A stretch of DNA of 64,000 bases. Origin: Guyanagaster necrorhizus. Lineage: Eukaryota; Basidiomycota; Agaricomycetes; Agaricales; Physalacriaceae. Below, piece by piece: positions 10,603 to 23,366 of this stretch (positions are counted from its first letter, which is position 1; each line of letters starts with the position of its first letter). The stretch covers positions 912,524 through 976,523 of the forward strand of contig NW_025064887.1 of the NCBI RefSeq assembly GCF_019112545.1. The letters run 5' to 3'. The notes below the pieces were generated by a model. It ran no database searches. It was given only the letters and a program-made list of their open reading frames with translations, and was not told the DNA's origin. The position numbers and the translations under genes were made by a program.

Positions 10603-13600
10603 GTGATTCCACTGTGCTGGCTAAGAATAGTCATAGTATGTGATATTCAGCTGCTAGTCAGACTGATAAAGTTTCTGTAGTTATCTCTATATCTACCATA
10701 CCAATGCATTCAAATATACCTCAGACCCTTAACTCATACACCAAAGAATCACAAAAAGAAACTCAAATGCCCTTGGGCCAAACAGAGGTAGAGAACCCCA
10801 AAACTTAGCTCAAGCTATTTGATACCAAATGGATATGGAGAGCCATCAAAGATGCCAAGGATAAAGCAATAGCAAAAGCCATGCTCAAAAACTGAGTTCA
10901 TTGGACCCACATTGAAGAAGTGATTGATAAAGTGATAGAAGAGATGAAGAAGATTGAACAGTGCCAAGCCCTAGAGTGGCTTGATGAACTGCATAGACCA
11001 TGAAAGTTTATTCGATGGGCAAAAACAACCAGGCAAGACTTGCTCACCAAAGCCCAGATCAAAACCCTCACAAACCAGTCCATTCACATAGTAATGGCCC
11101 TGATTGACAGCAGTTGTACAGAAAGCTCTATCAACAGAGTCTTTGTCAATAGGCACAAACTCCCCACCAGAGCCACAGTCACCCCAATTCCTGTTTACAA
11201 TGCAGATGGAACAAAAAATCAGGCTGGCTCAATTACTGAATTTGTAGAGCTTAGGCTCACAATCAGAGATCACTCTGAATGTATCAACTTGGCCATCATA
11301 GACCTTGAGACTAAGAAAGTTTTCCTTGGCCATGACTGGCTGATATGCCACAACCTGCTGATCAATTGGAAGACCAGGAGGATCACATTTGCAAGATGTC
11401 AGTGCTGCAAAATCCCATTTGAACTGCCCAATGAAGATCCAGAGGATCAGTGGGATGAGGAAATAGAGGATAGAGAAACTATTCTTGCCATTGACATACA
11501 ACAAGAACTACATATTCACACCATCCACTATGCCAACAACCTCACTGCCAAAGCTAATGAATAAAAGAGAAAAAAGACCTTTGAAGAAATGGTGTCTGAG
11601 TGGGCATGAGACTTCAAGGACTTGTTTGAGAAGGTGAGCTTTAATAAACTACCAGAGCTAAAACCATGGGACCATGTGATTGAATTAATCCCAAATGCAA
11701 ATGCCAACCTTGACTGCAAAACATACTCACTTGGCAACAATGAGCAGCAGGAACTTGATAAGTTCCTGAACAAGAACTTGTCCAGCAGGCACATCAGACC
11801 ATTGAAGTCCCCTATGGCATCCCTGTTCTTTTTTGTCAAAAAGAAGAATGACAAGCTCTGGCCAGTCCAAGATTATCAAAAGCTCAATGAGATGATGATA
11901 AAAAACTGATATCCCCTTCTGCTAATCTCAGAATTGATGGACAAACTTTGAGGCACTAAATATTACATCAAGCTTGATGTCTGATAGGGATACAACAATG
12001 TTCATATCAAGAAAGGAAACAAATGGAAAGTGGCATTCAGGACGAACCAGGGATTATTTGAGCTGATAGTCATGTTCTTTGGGCTCACTAATTCTCTAGC
12101 AATATTCCAGTGGATGATAAATAACATATTTAAGGACCTCATCACTACTGAAAAGATCACCATCTATCTTGATGACATTTTGATCATGTTACAGACCAAG
12201 AAGGAGTGTAGAAAGCTGGTATGACAGATATTAGACCTCATGAAGAAACACAAATTATTTCTTAAAGCTGAGAAATGTGAGTTTGAGGTACTTGAAACTG
12301 AGTATCTCGAGGTCATCATAAGTGAGAGAAGTATTCAGATGGACTCATTAAGATGGTGGGAGTAACTGTATGGCTGGTCCCAACCAAGAAGAAAGAGTTA
12401 CAATCATTCCTTGGCTTCACCAACTTCTACCAATGATTCATCAGAGACTATAGCAAAATCATTCAACCCATGACACAGCTGACTGGTAATGCCCTCTGGA
12501 CATAGGGTCTCTCTCAACAAAACACCTTTGATGATCTAAAAAGACAGTTAGCTGAAGATGTCATACTTGCTATATCCATGCAAGAAGAGAGGTTTCAGAT
12601 CAAGGCTGATTTGAGCAAGAGAGCAATCAGAGCTGTCCTGTCTCAGGAACAAGATAAGAAGTGGCATCCTGTTGTGTTCTTATTCAAAGTGCTCATAATC
12701 ACTGAGTGAAACTATGAGATTTATGACAAGGAACTCCTTGTCATCATGCTCACCCTAGAAGAGTGGTGGCATTATCTCATTGGAGTGACAGAGGTCTTTG
12801 AAATCTGGACTGATTATCAGAACCTGCAGTACTTCTGACAGCTGCAGAAGCTGAACTGCCAGCAGGCCAGATAGGTCACTGAGTTTAGTCAATATCAGTA
12901 TATGCTCTATCATAAGGCAGGGATAGCTAACAAAAAGACTGATCTTCTCAGCCAAAGGATGAACCATAACCAGGGAGGAGAGGATAATGAAGGAGTGACA
13001 TTACTATTACCCAAACACTTCAGGGCCATGATAATGCCAATGGAGGAAGAGATTCACAAATGCATCAAGAGTGTGACCTATGACAGCCATAAATGGAACC
13101 AATGAGTGGCCCCATCTCTCAATCATAAATGGAGAATAATCAAAGAAGGAGGACTAATCTGCTACAATAGACAGATTTACATCCTACAAGACTACAGGCT
13201 ACAAAGAGAGATCATCTCTATCTATTATGATCATGTGACTGCTAGACACCCTGGCATTGCTAAAATAAAGAAATTGGTACTATGAGAATATTGATGGCCT
13301 AAACTAGGAAATGACATCACTATATATGTCTAAGCATGTAAAGTCTGTCAATGTGCCAAATCATCTATAAAGGCACATGCAGCACCACTGCACCTAAATG
13401 AGATCTCATCATCACTATGGACCCATATCTCTGTCAACATAATCACAGGACTACCAGACTGCAATAGCTATGACACCATTCTTGTTATCATCAATTGGTT
13501 CTCTAAGGTGATTATACCAATTGCTTGCTCTATGGAATTGACTTCTGAAGGGTGGGCAAAGATTTTACAGAATGAAGTCTATGCCAAATATGACATGCCC

Positions 13601-14494
13601 CAAGTGGTAATCTCAGACAGAGGACCTCAGTTTGTTTTCAAATTCCTGGATGATCTTTATCACCTCCTAAACATCAAAAGAAACACATCCACTGTCTATC
13701 ATCTCTAAACCGATGGCCAAATAGAATGCACAAACCAAGAGATGAAAAAATATCTTCACCTCTTTATTAATTATTGACAAGATGACTGGGTGGAATGGCT
13801 AGTGCTAGCTGCTTTTTAACATAATAACTGAATACACTCAGCAATGGGGAAGATCTCATTCTTTGTCAACCATGGATGACACCCCTATGTTGCCCAAACT
13901 GAGTGATATTGAATGTCAACACCGGCATCTGCAGACTTTGCCACTACCATGGCAAAAATCCACATAAAAACTAAAACAGCTCTTGAAAAGGCTGCAAAAG
14001 TCATGATAAAGCAGTACAACAAACATCACTGACCTGCATACAAATATCAGGTTAACAATAAAGTATGGCTTGACACAACAAATCTTCATTTATCTTACCT
14101 GAAGCACAAATTAGCAGATAAATGGACCAGCCCATTCCAAATACTGTCCAAAATTGGGATTGCCACCTACAAACTTTGACTACTTTCAACTTGGAAGGTT
14201 CATGATGTCTTCAATGAGACCTTATTGACACCTTATATTGCTCCTGCATTCTCTAACCAGAAGCGACCACCCTTTCCTCTGCCTGACTTGATCAATGACA
14301 AAGAACACTATGAGGTTGATCAAGTTCTAAACTATAAACTATGAAAAATCAAGGCAAAAGGGGGAGGGACAACTACAACAGTTGATTATCTCATCAGCTG
14401 GAAAGATTATGATTCAGAATCTAACCAGTGGGTCAATGAGAAGCTGATGAATGCTGATGATGCAATACATGACTACAAATTATCCCTAAATTAA
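10599..14494 (+). pseudogene. E1 pol: PR-RT-RNase H-IN-chromodomain, broken
   Basis: Starts at GTG 10599 overlapping the gag TGA, ends TAA 14492-14494. Protease lies in an open stretch of 174 codons (11040-11564), but the active-site triplet reads D-S-S where D-S-G is normal. RT from about 11660, FFFVKKKND, intact YLDDILI at 12165. A one-base deletion near 12340 (after MDS) shifts the frame for everything downstream. RNase H near 12590-12960. Integrase: HHCC region 13230-13350, first catalytic Asp changed to Asn (SVNII, about 13435), second Asp kept in SDRGPQF (about 13617), Glu region near 13725. Chromodomain about 14300-14480 (YEVDQVLN, YLISWKDYDSESNQWVNEKL), one of the clearest in the window. 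Confidence 0.92.
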
Positions 14495-14514
14495 GCCATT
14501 AAGACAATAGTCTT

Positions 14515-14527
14515 AAGGAAGGGGTAA
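14515..14527 (+). promoter_or_regulatory. E1 polypurine tract
   Basis: AAGGAAGGGGTAA directly before the 3' LTR, preceded by the shared CCATTAAGACAATAGTCTT leader. Confidence 0.83.
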
Positions 14528-14988
14528 TGTTATGATTTTCCATTCTTTATTTTGTTTAAACCCCTATTTATGCTTAGTCAGAGCACCAGAACTAGTGCTT
14601 AAGACTGTGGGACAAGGCTTAGTCATCACAACTAGCCAAGTTTATCATTGTCTTTCACTGCAACAGTTGCTCAATGATGCACAATCATCCTTTTATGTAT
14701 GGTAACAATGCTCTAGTACAATGAGCATAGGAATGGAGAAATACACAATAAGTAGGTAGTATTATTAGCAAACACTAGCTAGTATTTAAGGAGCTCACTC
14801 TAGCTGGTAAAAACCCCAGCTTTGAGCTAAAGTTTATACATCCTCATTCTACTCTCAAGCAAATCACAAAGCCTTGAAGTACAGGAAATCAACAACAGTA
14901 CACCAAGTGGACTCTAATGGAAGGCTCAAACATGAAGCCACATTAGTTTATCATGTGCTAGTTGATCATGTGCAGCTTGAGCCTAACA
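14528..14988 (+). repeat. E1 3' LTR
   Basis: 461 bp, TGTTATGATTTTCC to GCCTAACA, with TATTTAAG and the self-primer AGCTTTGAGCTAA near 14818. It abuts minus-strand E3 sequence, so this is the true right end of E1. Confidence 0.95.
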
Positions 14989-15289
14989 ACATTGAGTTTG
15001 ATGTAGAATGGGATGCTATGAAGTTTGTCCATTAACTCTGATATAAGAGAAAGTGGATACCAGTTTTTAATGGTCATCTCATTGAAACACCAATAATCTT
15101 ATACTGGTCAGAGTTTACTGTTCTTCTTTTTGACAAAGAAGAACAGTGAAGCCATTGAAGACTTTGATAGTCAGATTCATCTAGAAAGATTCTCTTCCAG
15201 AAACTTATCAAGTTTCTGTTGTTCATAATGCTCTAAGGGGTATATCTTGCAATCCAGATTAGCATTAGTGTTTGAGACTAGTTCGATAG
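14989..15289 (-). pseudogene. E3 pol fragment: N-terminal RT
   Basis: Minus-strand RT fragment between E1 and E4. Read on the minus strand it gives [57 protein letters not shown] and IPFYIKLN, the finger and palm region of Ty3/gypsy RT before YLDD. Several stops are present. The upstream part of the same pol resumes at 23918 beyond E4; the rest (YLDD, RNase H, integrase) must lie left of E1, outside the window. Confidence 0.9.
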
Positions 15290-15428
15290 TGTTATAATTT
15301 TTCCTATTTTCTTTTCTTTTTCTTTGACTTATTCAGAGTTGATCTCTATTTCTGCTTAGTTAGAGCACCTAGACCTGAGTGCTTAGGATCATGAGAGTAC
15401 TTAGTCAGCAGCACTGCCTAGATTCTAC

Positions 15429-15457
15429 TGTGCTGCTGTGAGACTCACAGCAGCACA
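15429..15457. repeat. 29-bp palindrome in E4 LTR U3
   Basis: Arms of 14 bp (TGTGCTGCTGTGAG and its exact reverse complement) around one central base. The copy in the 3' LTR (23519-23547) keeps both arms although the centre changed from A to G. It lies about 165 bp upstream of the TATA box, where a dimeric DNA-binding protein could act. Confidence 0.9.
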
Positions 15458-15620
15458 ATAACAGATGCATCTCTTTTGTCATTGCACAGCAGTAACAGCA
15501 GTAACAGCTCAACAGCAAAACAATACTTTTTGTAGGTATCTTAGTGATGCTGGATAAAATGCTACACAGCATCAGCAAGGACAATTAGGTAGTTATATTC
15601 TTAGAATGAGAAGGAATTAG

Positions 15621-15668
15621 TATTTAAGTAGTGTAGCTCTCACTGTAGTAACCCCAGCTTCGAGCTAA
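15621..15668 (+). promoter_or_regulatory. E4 LTR promoter: TATA box and RNA 5' end
   Basis: TATTTAAG at 15621-15628; AGCTTCGAGCTAA at 15656-15668 is the inferred RNA 5' end and self-primer. Confidence 0.75.
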
Positions 15669-15823
15669 AGTTTATTCTTTGCCATCTACTCTCAAGCAAC
15701 TTGCAACCACCTTGATCACACAACACTGATAGTGCATCAGTGAACTCTAACAGTCTAATCTGAAGTGCAAGGTTCTGTTAGTTTATCATGTGTTATCAGT
15801 CACATGGAATTTGAGCTTAACAA

Positions 15824-15836
15824 TTAGCTCAAAGCT
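15824..15836 (+). promoter_or_regulatory. E4 primer-binding site (self-primed)
   Basis: TTAGCTCAAAGCT, 2 nt inside the LTR; complementary to the LTR self-primer except at the decayed CpG position. Confidence 0.85.
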
Positions 15837-15878
15837 TCTGGCTTCTCTTTCTCAAGCCCAATTGTGCTGAGAAACTGA

Positions 15879-17300
15879 ATACCCTCTATGTTTAATCCCT
15901 CTGATCTGAACTTCACTCATGAGTTCTTTAAACTTTGTGCTTCTATCATAGGGATCTTGATCAGTTTATTAGTGATCATACAGCTGTGCTGTGGATGCTA
16001 ATCAATTACTGCCTGGACTATTCATCATTATTAAGAGTTTCAATAAATCCAAACCATCCTCCACAATGTCATGCCAGATCTTCCCCTCCATGACATCCCT
16101 GCCTCTGTCCAACAGTCCTTCTGACCTGCAGAAGGATCTGAAACTGTCTCTGGAAGTCTGACTGAAGAGTGTCTTAGGGAAGAGGAGCAGCAGTAGTAGC
16201 ATACATACTCTCTGCAACCCCTGATGGCAGTTTGTCTGAGACTCTGGAAACCTTTGAGCTACAGGGTTTTGATGACTCAGACCCAACACCCCCATCTCAT
16301 CTCCAAGCATAGCATCTATGCAATAAAGACAACAACCCTTGTCTCTAGCATCAGCATTGGGCACCTTGCTAGAGACTCTCTTGATGCCACATAGGTGGCT
16401 TGAGAGACCAGAAGTACTAGAGGCTCTAGGTTCTGATACACCAAATCAGTATAAAGCAGGAGTACTAACTACAGAACAGGGGTCAATGATGACCTTTATT
16501 TCAATGACAACAGTGATGAGCACTACTAGTGGCACACCATTGCCAGAGAAGCAGGCTGACTGGAGTAGCACATGACTAGCCATGCTGCAAGCAGAACAAG
16601 CCATATATGAATAGTACTATATGCAGTACAATGAATCAATACCATCAATCTAGTTCTCCCCCAAGAGGACCAAGTTTGATATGCCAATAATATTGCCAAG
16701 TATCTCTAAGAGCAGGCATGCATCAATAATGAGATCACAAGGGAGAACACCTTTTTTGGGCAGTATCTCTGAGTGTGAGAAGCAGCAGACTGGAGAAGAG
16801 GTTCGAGGAGTAACCAAACCAGTACACTCATTGGAACCACTATTAACAGTGTATCCAACACTCTATTCTGGAAACCTAGCACTCCTGCCACTAAGCCTGA
16901 CCCCTAGGCAGAACCAGCTGAGAAAGTTATCCATATAGACAACATCCACTGAAGAGTGTTGCTCGATCTCAACAATGACTGCCTGCTATCTTATAGAACT
17001 GATATTATCACAGAAACTGACAATATTCCCATCAGAGGAGATAAGATATTAGCAGACTGAGGAACTATCAGGAGAGATGATGAGAGCATTGATCTCACTG
17101 GAGACATCAGGAGGTTCTTCAATAGGAATTTTGCTGCCCTCTTTCTCAACCCAAAGTTCTACAGAAACTTCCACTGGTATCACAGAGCAATAGCAGCAGC
17201 AACAGAGAGAGAGGCAGTTGAGAAGCAGCAAGAGCAGCCCAAGCAGCAGCCTACTCTTTAACCTGGACCCAATGATGCTGAACTCAGCATGCAGATCTAG
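15879..17300 (+). pseudogene. E4 ORF1, pre-Gag protein with N-terminal hydrophobic segment, broken
   Basis: The start homologous to E7 has become ATA (15879); an in-frame ATG follows at 15888. The reading is THEFFKLCASIIGILISLLVIIQLCC, again acidic/aromatic then a hydrophobic run of about 20 residues, followed by SITAWTIHHY and LPLHDIPAS. Further on: ARDSLDATQVA near 16370, LDLNNDCLLSYRTD near 16965, and a C-terminal FFNRNFAALFLNPKFYRNFHWYHRA block near 17115-17190 that replaces the FLRSRI...LYHERV block of E2/E7. A Q-rich stretch follows. Ends at TAG 17298-17300, overlapping gag by 29 bp. Function unknown. Confidence 0.8.
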
Positions 17301-19122
17301 CATAGTCATTCTGGAGGTCTATAACCTGCACAACAGTTCTCTCCTCAAGAGAGACACAAGCGAGACCATCAGCGAGGATATGGACAACAAAGCAGAAGAG
17401 TATCTCAATGAGGAAGTCAAGAATCCTGAGACTGATTGAGGCAGCAGATAGAACATACAAACATATAAAGAGAAAATGAAGAAACTAATGTGGGAGGCAT
17501 GCTAGAAGGACTTTATGGAGTTGTACCAGGATGGTACAACTACACTATGGACAGATGACACTTGGTTGGTGTTACTCATGAGATGAAAGTATACTGCTGC
17601 TGATCATATTGAGCATGTGGAAATTTTGCAATATGTGGCCACTGAGCAGGCTATTTTTATTGATAATAAATGATATTTAGGACATCAGATGCAGGTATTG
17701 CTGCTGTACAGGCCTAAGTATGGCATGACATCAAGACCATAGATGCTGAGTGTAGTGCTGAGCAAGCCAGCTAATATGGCTCTCTTGATCTGAACAATAT
17801 CATTGAAATACTCATTCACTACCTTGGCCATTTGCAGCATAGCATCTCAGCTTTCCAGGAGCCAACTCCAGCTGAGCAGCCACTATCTGAACTCATGAAG
17901 GCTGCTGCTTCAGCAACCTTTTGCCAGTCAACTACCACCAGATGAAGCTGAGAGCAGCAGAAAGGCTTCAGAAGCCCCATCCAATCCAACAGAAGATGAT
18001 CCTGTAGCAATTGCTCAGGGTTGAACCATTAAGAATGAGTGGATTGTGCAAAAAGGAGTGCTCCCACTAGGAAGTCCTGTCACCAATGATAGCTCCCTCT
18101 ATTCATTCTCAGAACCCCCAAGCAGATAGGTGAGACTATTTTCTAGTGGACTTTCAAACTCTATGCCTGCTTTTGATATGAGTGCTCAAATCCTTAATGT
18201 CAAGCCTACCCTCATATCCAAACCCCACCTCTTCAAAGGGGCATCTGATAATATTGATTGCTTTCTAACTGACTGTGATCAATACTTCCAAGTCTTTGTC
18301 TTGTACTTTCTTGCTGATATGTATAAGATAATGTTTGCTTTCACCTACATAGCAGAGAAGGCTAAAACATGGTGGATTCTCATTTCCTTCACATTCTGGT
18401 CCACTATGCAGCAACATCACTGGTACCCCTCATGGCCAGTCTTTAAACAAATGATCATTGATAAGCTTATAGATCTTGCCATCTAAGAAGTCCACAAGCA
18501 GAAGATGAAGGACTTCAAGATGGGAGATAAGCCAGCTACTGACTACTTTGATAAATTAAAACAACTCAGAAAGTTGGCAAGAGTCTGGGACAATGTAACC
18601 AACACTGGCAGAATAGTCAAATATATGAAGATGGAGGCCTCAGCCTCTTATCTCAAGATCATCTCTGATATCAGACATAGTATCTCAATTGGATATGATG
18701 AATGGAAGGCATGCATCATTACCATATACTGAGAGTGGCAATAACAGAAGGCAGAATCATCCACTCTAATGTGGGGTGGACAGAAGCACCAGAGACAGTG
18801 TATAAAGCTCTCCACCTCTAATGTGGCCACATCTGCAAAGCCTGGTGGCTTGGCTCCAACTTCCTCATATAGTGAGAAGTGAATTAGTATGAGCATGACA
18901 TATACTGGAACAGACCAGCCAATAGATGTGGATCATCTCAAGAAGGAGAGAAAGTGTTTTAATTGTGGCCAGAAGGGCCACATAGCATGAAACTGTCCCC
19001 AGAAGAAGAATAAACACACCTGGAAAGATATCTGGGCACAGATCGCTGAACTAATGAAGGAAGAAGAGGATCTCAGGCAGAAGGATAAGCCTGAGGAGAT
19101 AAAAGATCAGGCTGAGCTGTGA
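17272..19122 (+). pseudogene. E4 gag: capsid and zinc knuckle, broken
   Basis: 617 codons from ATG 17272 (+1 frame relative to ORF1) to TGA 19120-19122. The start lies in the codons for P-N-D-A-E-L of ORF1, the position matching N-Q-Y-D-S-D in E7. Acidic N-terminal part open to 17439; then YKEKMKKLMWEA, a TIKNEWIV segment near 18030, capsid 18130-18730 with KPHLFKGASDNIDCFL, EKAKTWWILISF, FKQMIIDKLIDL, ATDYFDKLKQLRKL. The zinc knuckle at 18955-18996 keeps C, C, H and C but has a stop (A-stop-N-C) between H and the last C. A K-rich tail follows. Confidence 0.88.
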
Positions 19123-22100
19123 GCAATTCCACTAACTTGGCCAAGAAAACAAGTAGAGTGTCACCCTTATCTGCTGGACAGACTGACTATTTCTCTGTAG
19201 TATCACCTATGCCTAATACCTCTATATCTAAATTATGCATACATTTGAATATACCTGACACTACCACTCAGACACTGAAATTGCCTAAGGAACCAACTCA
19301 AACATGCACATGCTGAACAGGGACAGAGAGCTCTATTGGTGCATTATTATCTAATGATATAAGAACTAACACTAAACCTGATGCCATCAAACAGGCATTG
19401 TCCAAGGAACAAACTCAAACACCTGAAGGCCAAAAAGGGGCAGAGAGCCCCATTGGTTGGCTAAAGCCATTTGACATCAAATGGACTTAGCAAGCCATCA
19501 AGGATACAAAAGACAAAGCAGCAGCAAAAGCCATACTCAAGAATTAGATACACAAGATCCAAGCTAAGAAAGTGATCAATGATATGATCACTGAAATGTG
19601 AGAAGCAGAATGATGCCAAGCCTTGGAGTGGCTTGATGAACTACATGGACCATGGAAGTTCATCTGATGATCCAAGACTTCAGGCTAAGATCTACTGGCC
19701 AAAGCCTGAATAGAGACACTTACATCCTGAAGCACCCATATAGTCATAGCACTAATTGACAGTGGATGCACTGGAAGTTCTATCAACTATGCTTTCATCA
19801 CTAAGCACAAACTTCCAACTTGAGCTACAGCTACTCTAATTCTGGTCTATAATGCAGATGGGACAAAGAACCAGGCCAGTTCAATCACTGAATATGTTGA
19901 GCTTAGGCTCACTATTAGAGATCATTCTGAATGAATTGACTTGGCCATAATCAACTTAGGAACCAAGGAGATATTCTTTAGTCATGATTGGCTGATTTGA
20001 TACAATCTACTAATCAACTGGAAAACTGAATGCATCATCTTCACTAGATGCTGCTGCCAGAAGATTCCATTTGAACTATCAGATGAAGATTCTAAAGATC
20101 AGTAGGATGAAGAAATGGAAGATGGTAAAACAATTCTTGCTGTTGACTTACAATAGGCCATTTGCATTTGAGCCATACATCATGTGAATAACTTAGCAGC
20201 AAAGGCTAATGCTGACAAAGAGAAAAGGATGTTTGAAGAAATGGTGTCTAAGTGAGTATGAGACTACTGAGACTTGTTTAAAAAGGAAAGTTTTGATGAA
20301 TTACCTGATCTAAAATCTTAGAATGATGCTATAGAACTAGTCCCTAATGTGAATGCTAATCTGGATTGCAAGTGCTATCCCCTTAGCAACAATAAACAAC
20401 AGGAACTAGACAAATTTTTTGATGAGAATTTGTCTAGTGGAAGGATCTGGCCATCAAAATCTCTGATGGCTTCTCCCTTCTTCTTCATCAAAAAGAAGGA
20501 TGGAAAACTCTGACTAGTGCAGGATTATCAGAAGCTCAACAAGATGACAATCAAGAATTATTACCCACTTCTACTGATCTTGGAATTAATGGACAAACTC
20601 TGAGGTGCCAAGTATTACACTAAGCTAGATGTCTGATAGAGATACAACAATGTCTGCATCAAAGAAGGTGACAAGTGAAAGGCTGCTTTTCAAATCAACT
20701 GAGAGTTGTTCAAACTGACAGTTATGTTTTTTAGATGCACAAATTCACCAGCCACCTTCCAGTAGATGATAAATGATATCTTCAAAGATCTCATCACCAC
20801 AGAAAAGATTACAATCTATTTGGACAATATTCTAATCATGTCCAAAACCAAGGAGGAACACTGACAACTAGTATAGCAAGTACTAACCCTGATGAGGAAG
20901 CATCAACTCTTTCTCAAAGCTGAGAAATGTGAATTTGAGGTATTGGAAACTGAATATCTCAGAGTCATTATCAGTGAAGGAAGCATCAGGATGGACCCTG
21001 TCAAAGTGGCAGGGGTAACTGAATAGCCAGAACCAACCAAGAAAAAGAAATTACAGTCATTCCTTGGCTTCACTAACTTTTACCAGCAGTTCATTCAGGA
21101 TTACAGTAAGATCATTCAATCCATGATGCAATTAACTGGAAATGCACTATGGACCTGAGGACTATTATAGCAATCAGTGTTTAATGACCTTAAATGCTGA
21201 TTGACTGAGAATGTTGTTCTGGCAATACCAACTCAGAATGGAAAATTCTGAATAGAAGCAGATTCAAGTGAGGGTGCTATTAGAGCAGTTCTCTCTCAAG
21301 AACAGGATGGCAAATAGCAGCCAGTCACCTTCTTATCAAAAGCACTCACTGTCATGGAGCACAACTATGAGATTTACAATAAGGAACTCTTTGCTATAAT
21401 GCTTATCTTGGCTGAATAGCAGCATTATCTCATTAGAACAGTCCAGATCTTTGAGATCTGGACAGATCATCAGAACCTCTGATACTTCTGACTTCCTCAG
21501 AAGCTTAATCACTGACAAGCCTGATGGGTCACAGAATTATCAGAATACCAATATATGCTGCACCATAAGGCTGGTGCAGCAAACAAGAAGGCTGACTTTC
21601 TCAGCCAGAGGGCTGACCATGATCAAGGAGGAGATGACAACAAAGAAGTTGTACTCCTATAATCAGAACACTTCTGGACAATGATTATATCTACAGAGGA
21701 GGAAGTGCATGAGCACATCAAGAGTGCTACTTGGGATCCCCACAAATAGAATCAACAAATTGCTTTATCACTCAATTATAAGTGGAGGCTGAAGAAAGAA
21801 GAAGAATTAATCTGCTATAATAGGCGGATTTACATTCCAAGAGATCAAGGACTTTGTAGTGATATCATTGCCATATGCCATGATCATGTGACTGCTGGTC
21901 ATCCTGAAATTGCTAAAACAAAGAAACTTATTCTCTGGGAATATTAGTGGTTTAAAATAGACTATGATATCACCCAATATGTCAAGGCTTGTGAGATCTG
22001 TCAATGTGACAAAACCTCAACACAACTCTGAGCAGCTCCACTCCACCCAAATGAGGTCCCTTCATTATCATAGATCCACATCTCAGTGGATATGATAACC

Positions 22101-23342
22101 AAACTTCCCAAAAGTGACAGCTATAATGCAATCATCATAGTTGATTGCTTCTTGAAGGTGATCATTCCAATTGCCTGTTCAACAGAATTAACATCAGAAG
22201 GATGGGCAAAAATCCTATGAGATGAGGTTTATGCAAAGTATGGCATGCCTCAAGTAGTGATTTTGGACAGAGGACCACAATTTGTCTCTAAATTTTTAGA
22301 TGACTTATATCAACTTCTCAATATCAAACAAAATGTCTTGATGGCATATCACCCCCAGACAGATGGCCAGACAGAATGGGTGAATCAAGAAGTTGAAAAG
22401 TATCTCTGACTTTTCATCAACTACCAATAAGATGATTGGATAGAATGGCTAGCATTAGCTGCCTTCCAACACAACAATAGAATTCATTCATTAACTGGCA
22501 AGACTCTATTCTTTATAAACTATGAGTGACATCCTCTTGTTGCTCAGAGTGAGTAAAAACACACAACAACACCAGCATCAATGGATTTTGCTAATGAAAT
22601 GACAAAAATCCACAACAAAATGAAAACAGCTCTTGAAAAAGCTGCTTCAACCATGAAGAAACAGTATAACAAATATTGAAGAACAGCCCATAAATATTTA
22701 ATCAATGACAAGGTCTGATTGGATACAACAAACCTCCATCTACTTCAGTCAAAACAGAAATTAGCAGACAAATGAACAGGACTATTCACTGTCATTGCCA
22801 AACTCAGCAACTCTGCATACAAGTTATAGTTACCAGCAACTTGGAAGGTTCATAATATCTTCAATGAGGCATTATTAGCACTATATATCATATCAGCCTT
22901 TCTAAATCAAGAACAATCACCACTGTCTCCACCAGAACTCATCAATGACAAAGAACACTATAAAATTGATGAAGTTCTAAACCACAAATTGTGCAAAGTC
23001 AAAGCACAATGTGGAGGCATGAAAACAACTGTTGTCTACTTAGTCAGCTGAAAAGGTTATAGTTCAGAATCAAACCAATAGGTCAACAAGAAATACATAA
23101 ACACAGAGAAAGCAATACATGACTATAAACAACAAAATAATCAGGTGGATATAGGCAAATACATCCACCTAAATTTTAAATATAATAGGCTGTCAACAGA
23201 GGACATGTTTAACATTATACTCTGCTGAGTCACAATATCTGCAATCCAGCAGATCAGCCACCTGTACATAGATGAGTGGATCTCTGCTTCAGAGTGGAAA
23301 GGACTGTGGATACTGCAACTGGACTAGCAGACTTATCTCTAA
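19119..23342 (+). pseudogene. E4 pol: PR-RT-RNase H-IN-chromodomain with C-terminal tail, broken
   Basis: 1408 codons, GTG 19119 overlapping the gag stop, TAA 23340-23342, one frame throughout. Protease D-S-G with Asp codon 19758. [15 protein letters not shown] near 20477; catalytic motif near 20817 reads Y-L-D-N, the second Asp lost by one G-to-A change. RNase H: IEAD near 21255. Integrase: HDHVTAGHP and CEICQ near 21880-22005, core VDMI about 22090, LDRGPQF about 22265, TDGQTEWVNQ about 22360. Chromodomain about 22950-23120 (EHYKIDEVLNHKL, YLVS-stop-KGY). After it there is a tail of about 70 residues (23124-23339) not present in E2 or E7. Numerous nonsense codons. Confidence 0.92.
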
Positions 23343-23366
23343 ATTAGCCATTAGAACAATGGTCTT

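Larger units (their letters stand above)
1..14988 (+). mobile_element. E1: Ty3/gypsy chromovirus, 5' end outside the window, split by E2
   Basis: Visible parts are 1-1728 and 9757-14988, with E2 inserted between them in the gag gene. Across the gap the capsid reading resumes at once: a DDIDQF motif before 1728 is followed by DCKQYF after 9761, as in uninterrupted copies. Order is ORF1 C-terminal part, gag, pol with chromodomain, polypurine tract, 3' LTR. The 5' LTR, primer site and ORF1 N-terminus lie left of the window. The element was itself inserted in the minus-strand RT gene of E3; 14989-14993 (ACATT) should be the right copy of its target duplication, but the left copy is not visible. 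Confidence 0.93.
15290..15822 (+). repeat. E4 5' LTR
   Basis: 533 bp, TGTTATAATTTTTCC to GAGCTTAACA. TATTTAAG at 15621-15628, self-primer AGCTTCGAGCTAA at 15656-15668 (CpG kept). A perfect inverted repeat lies at 15429-15457. Confidence 0.97.
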
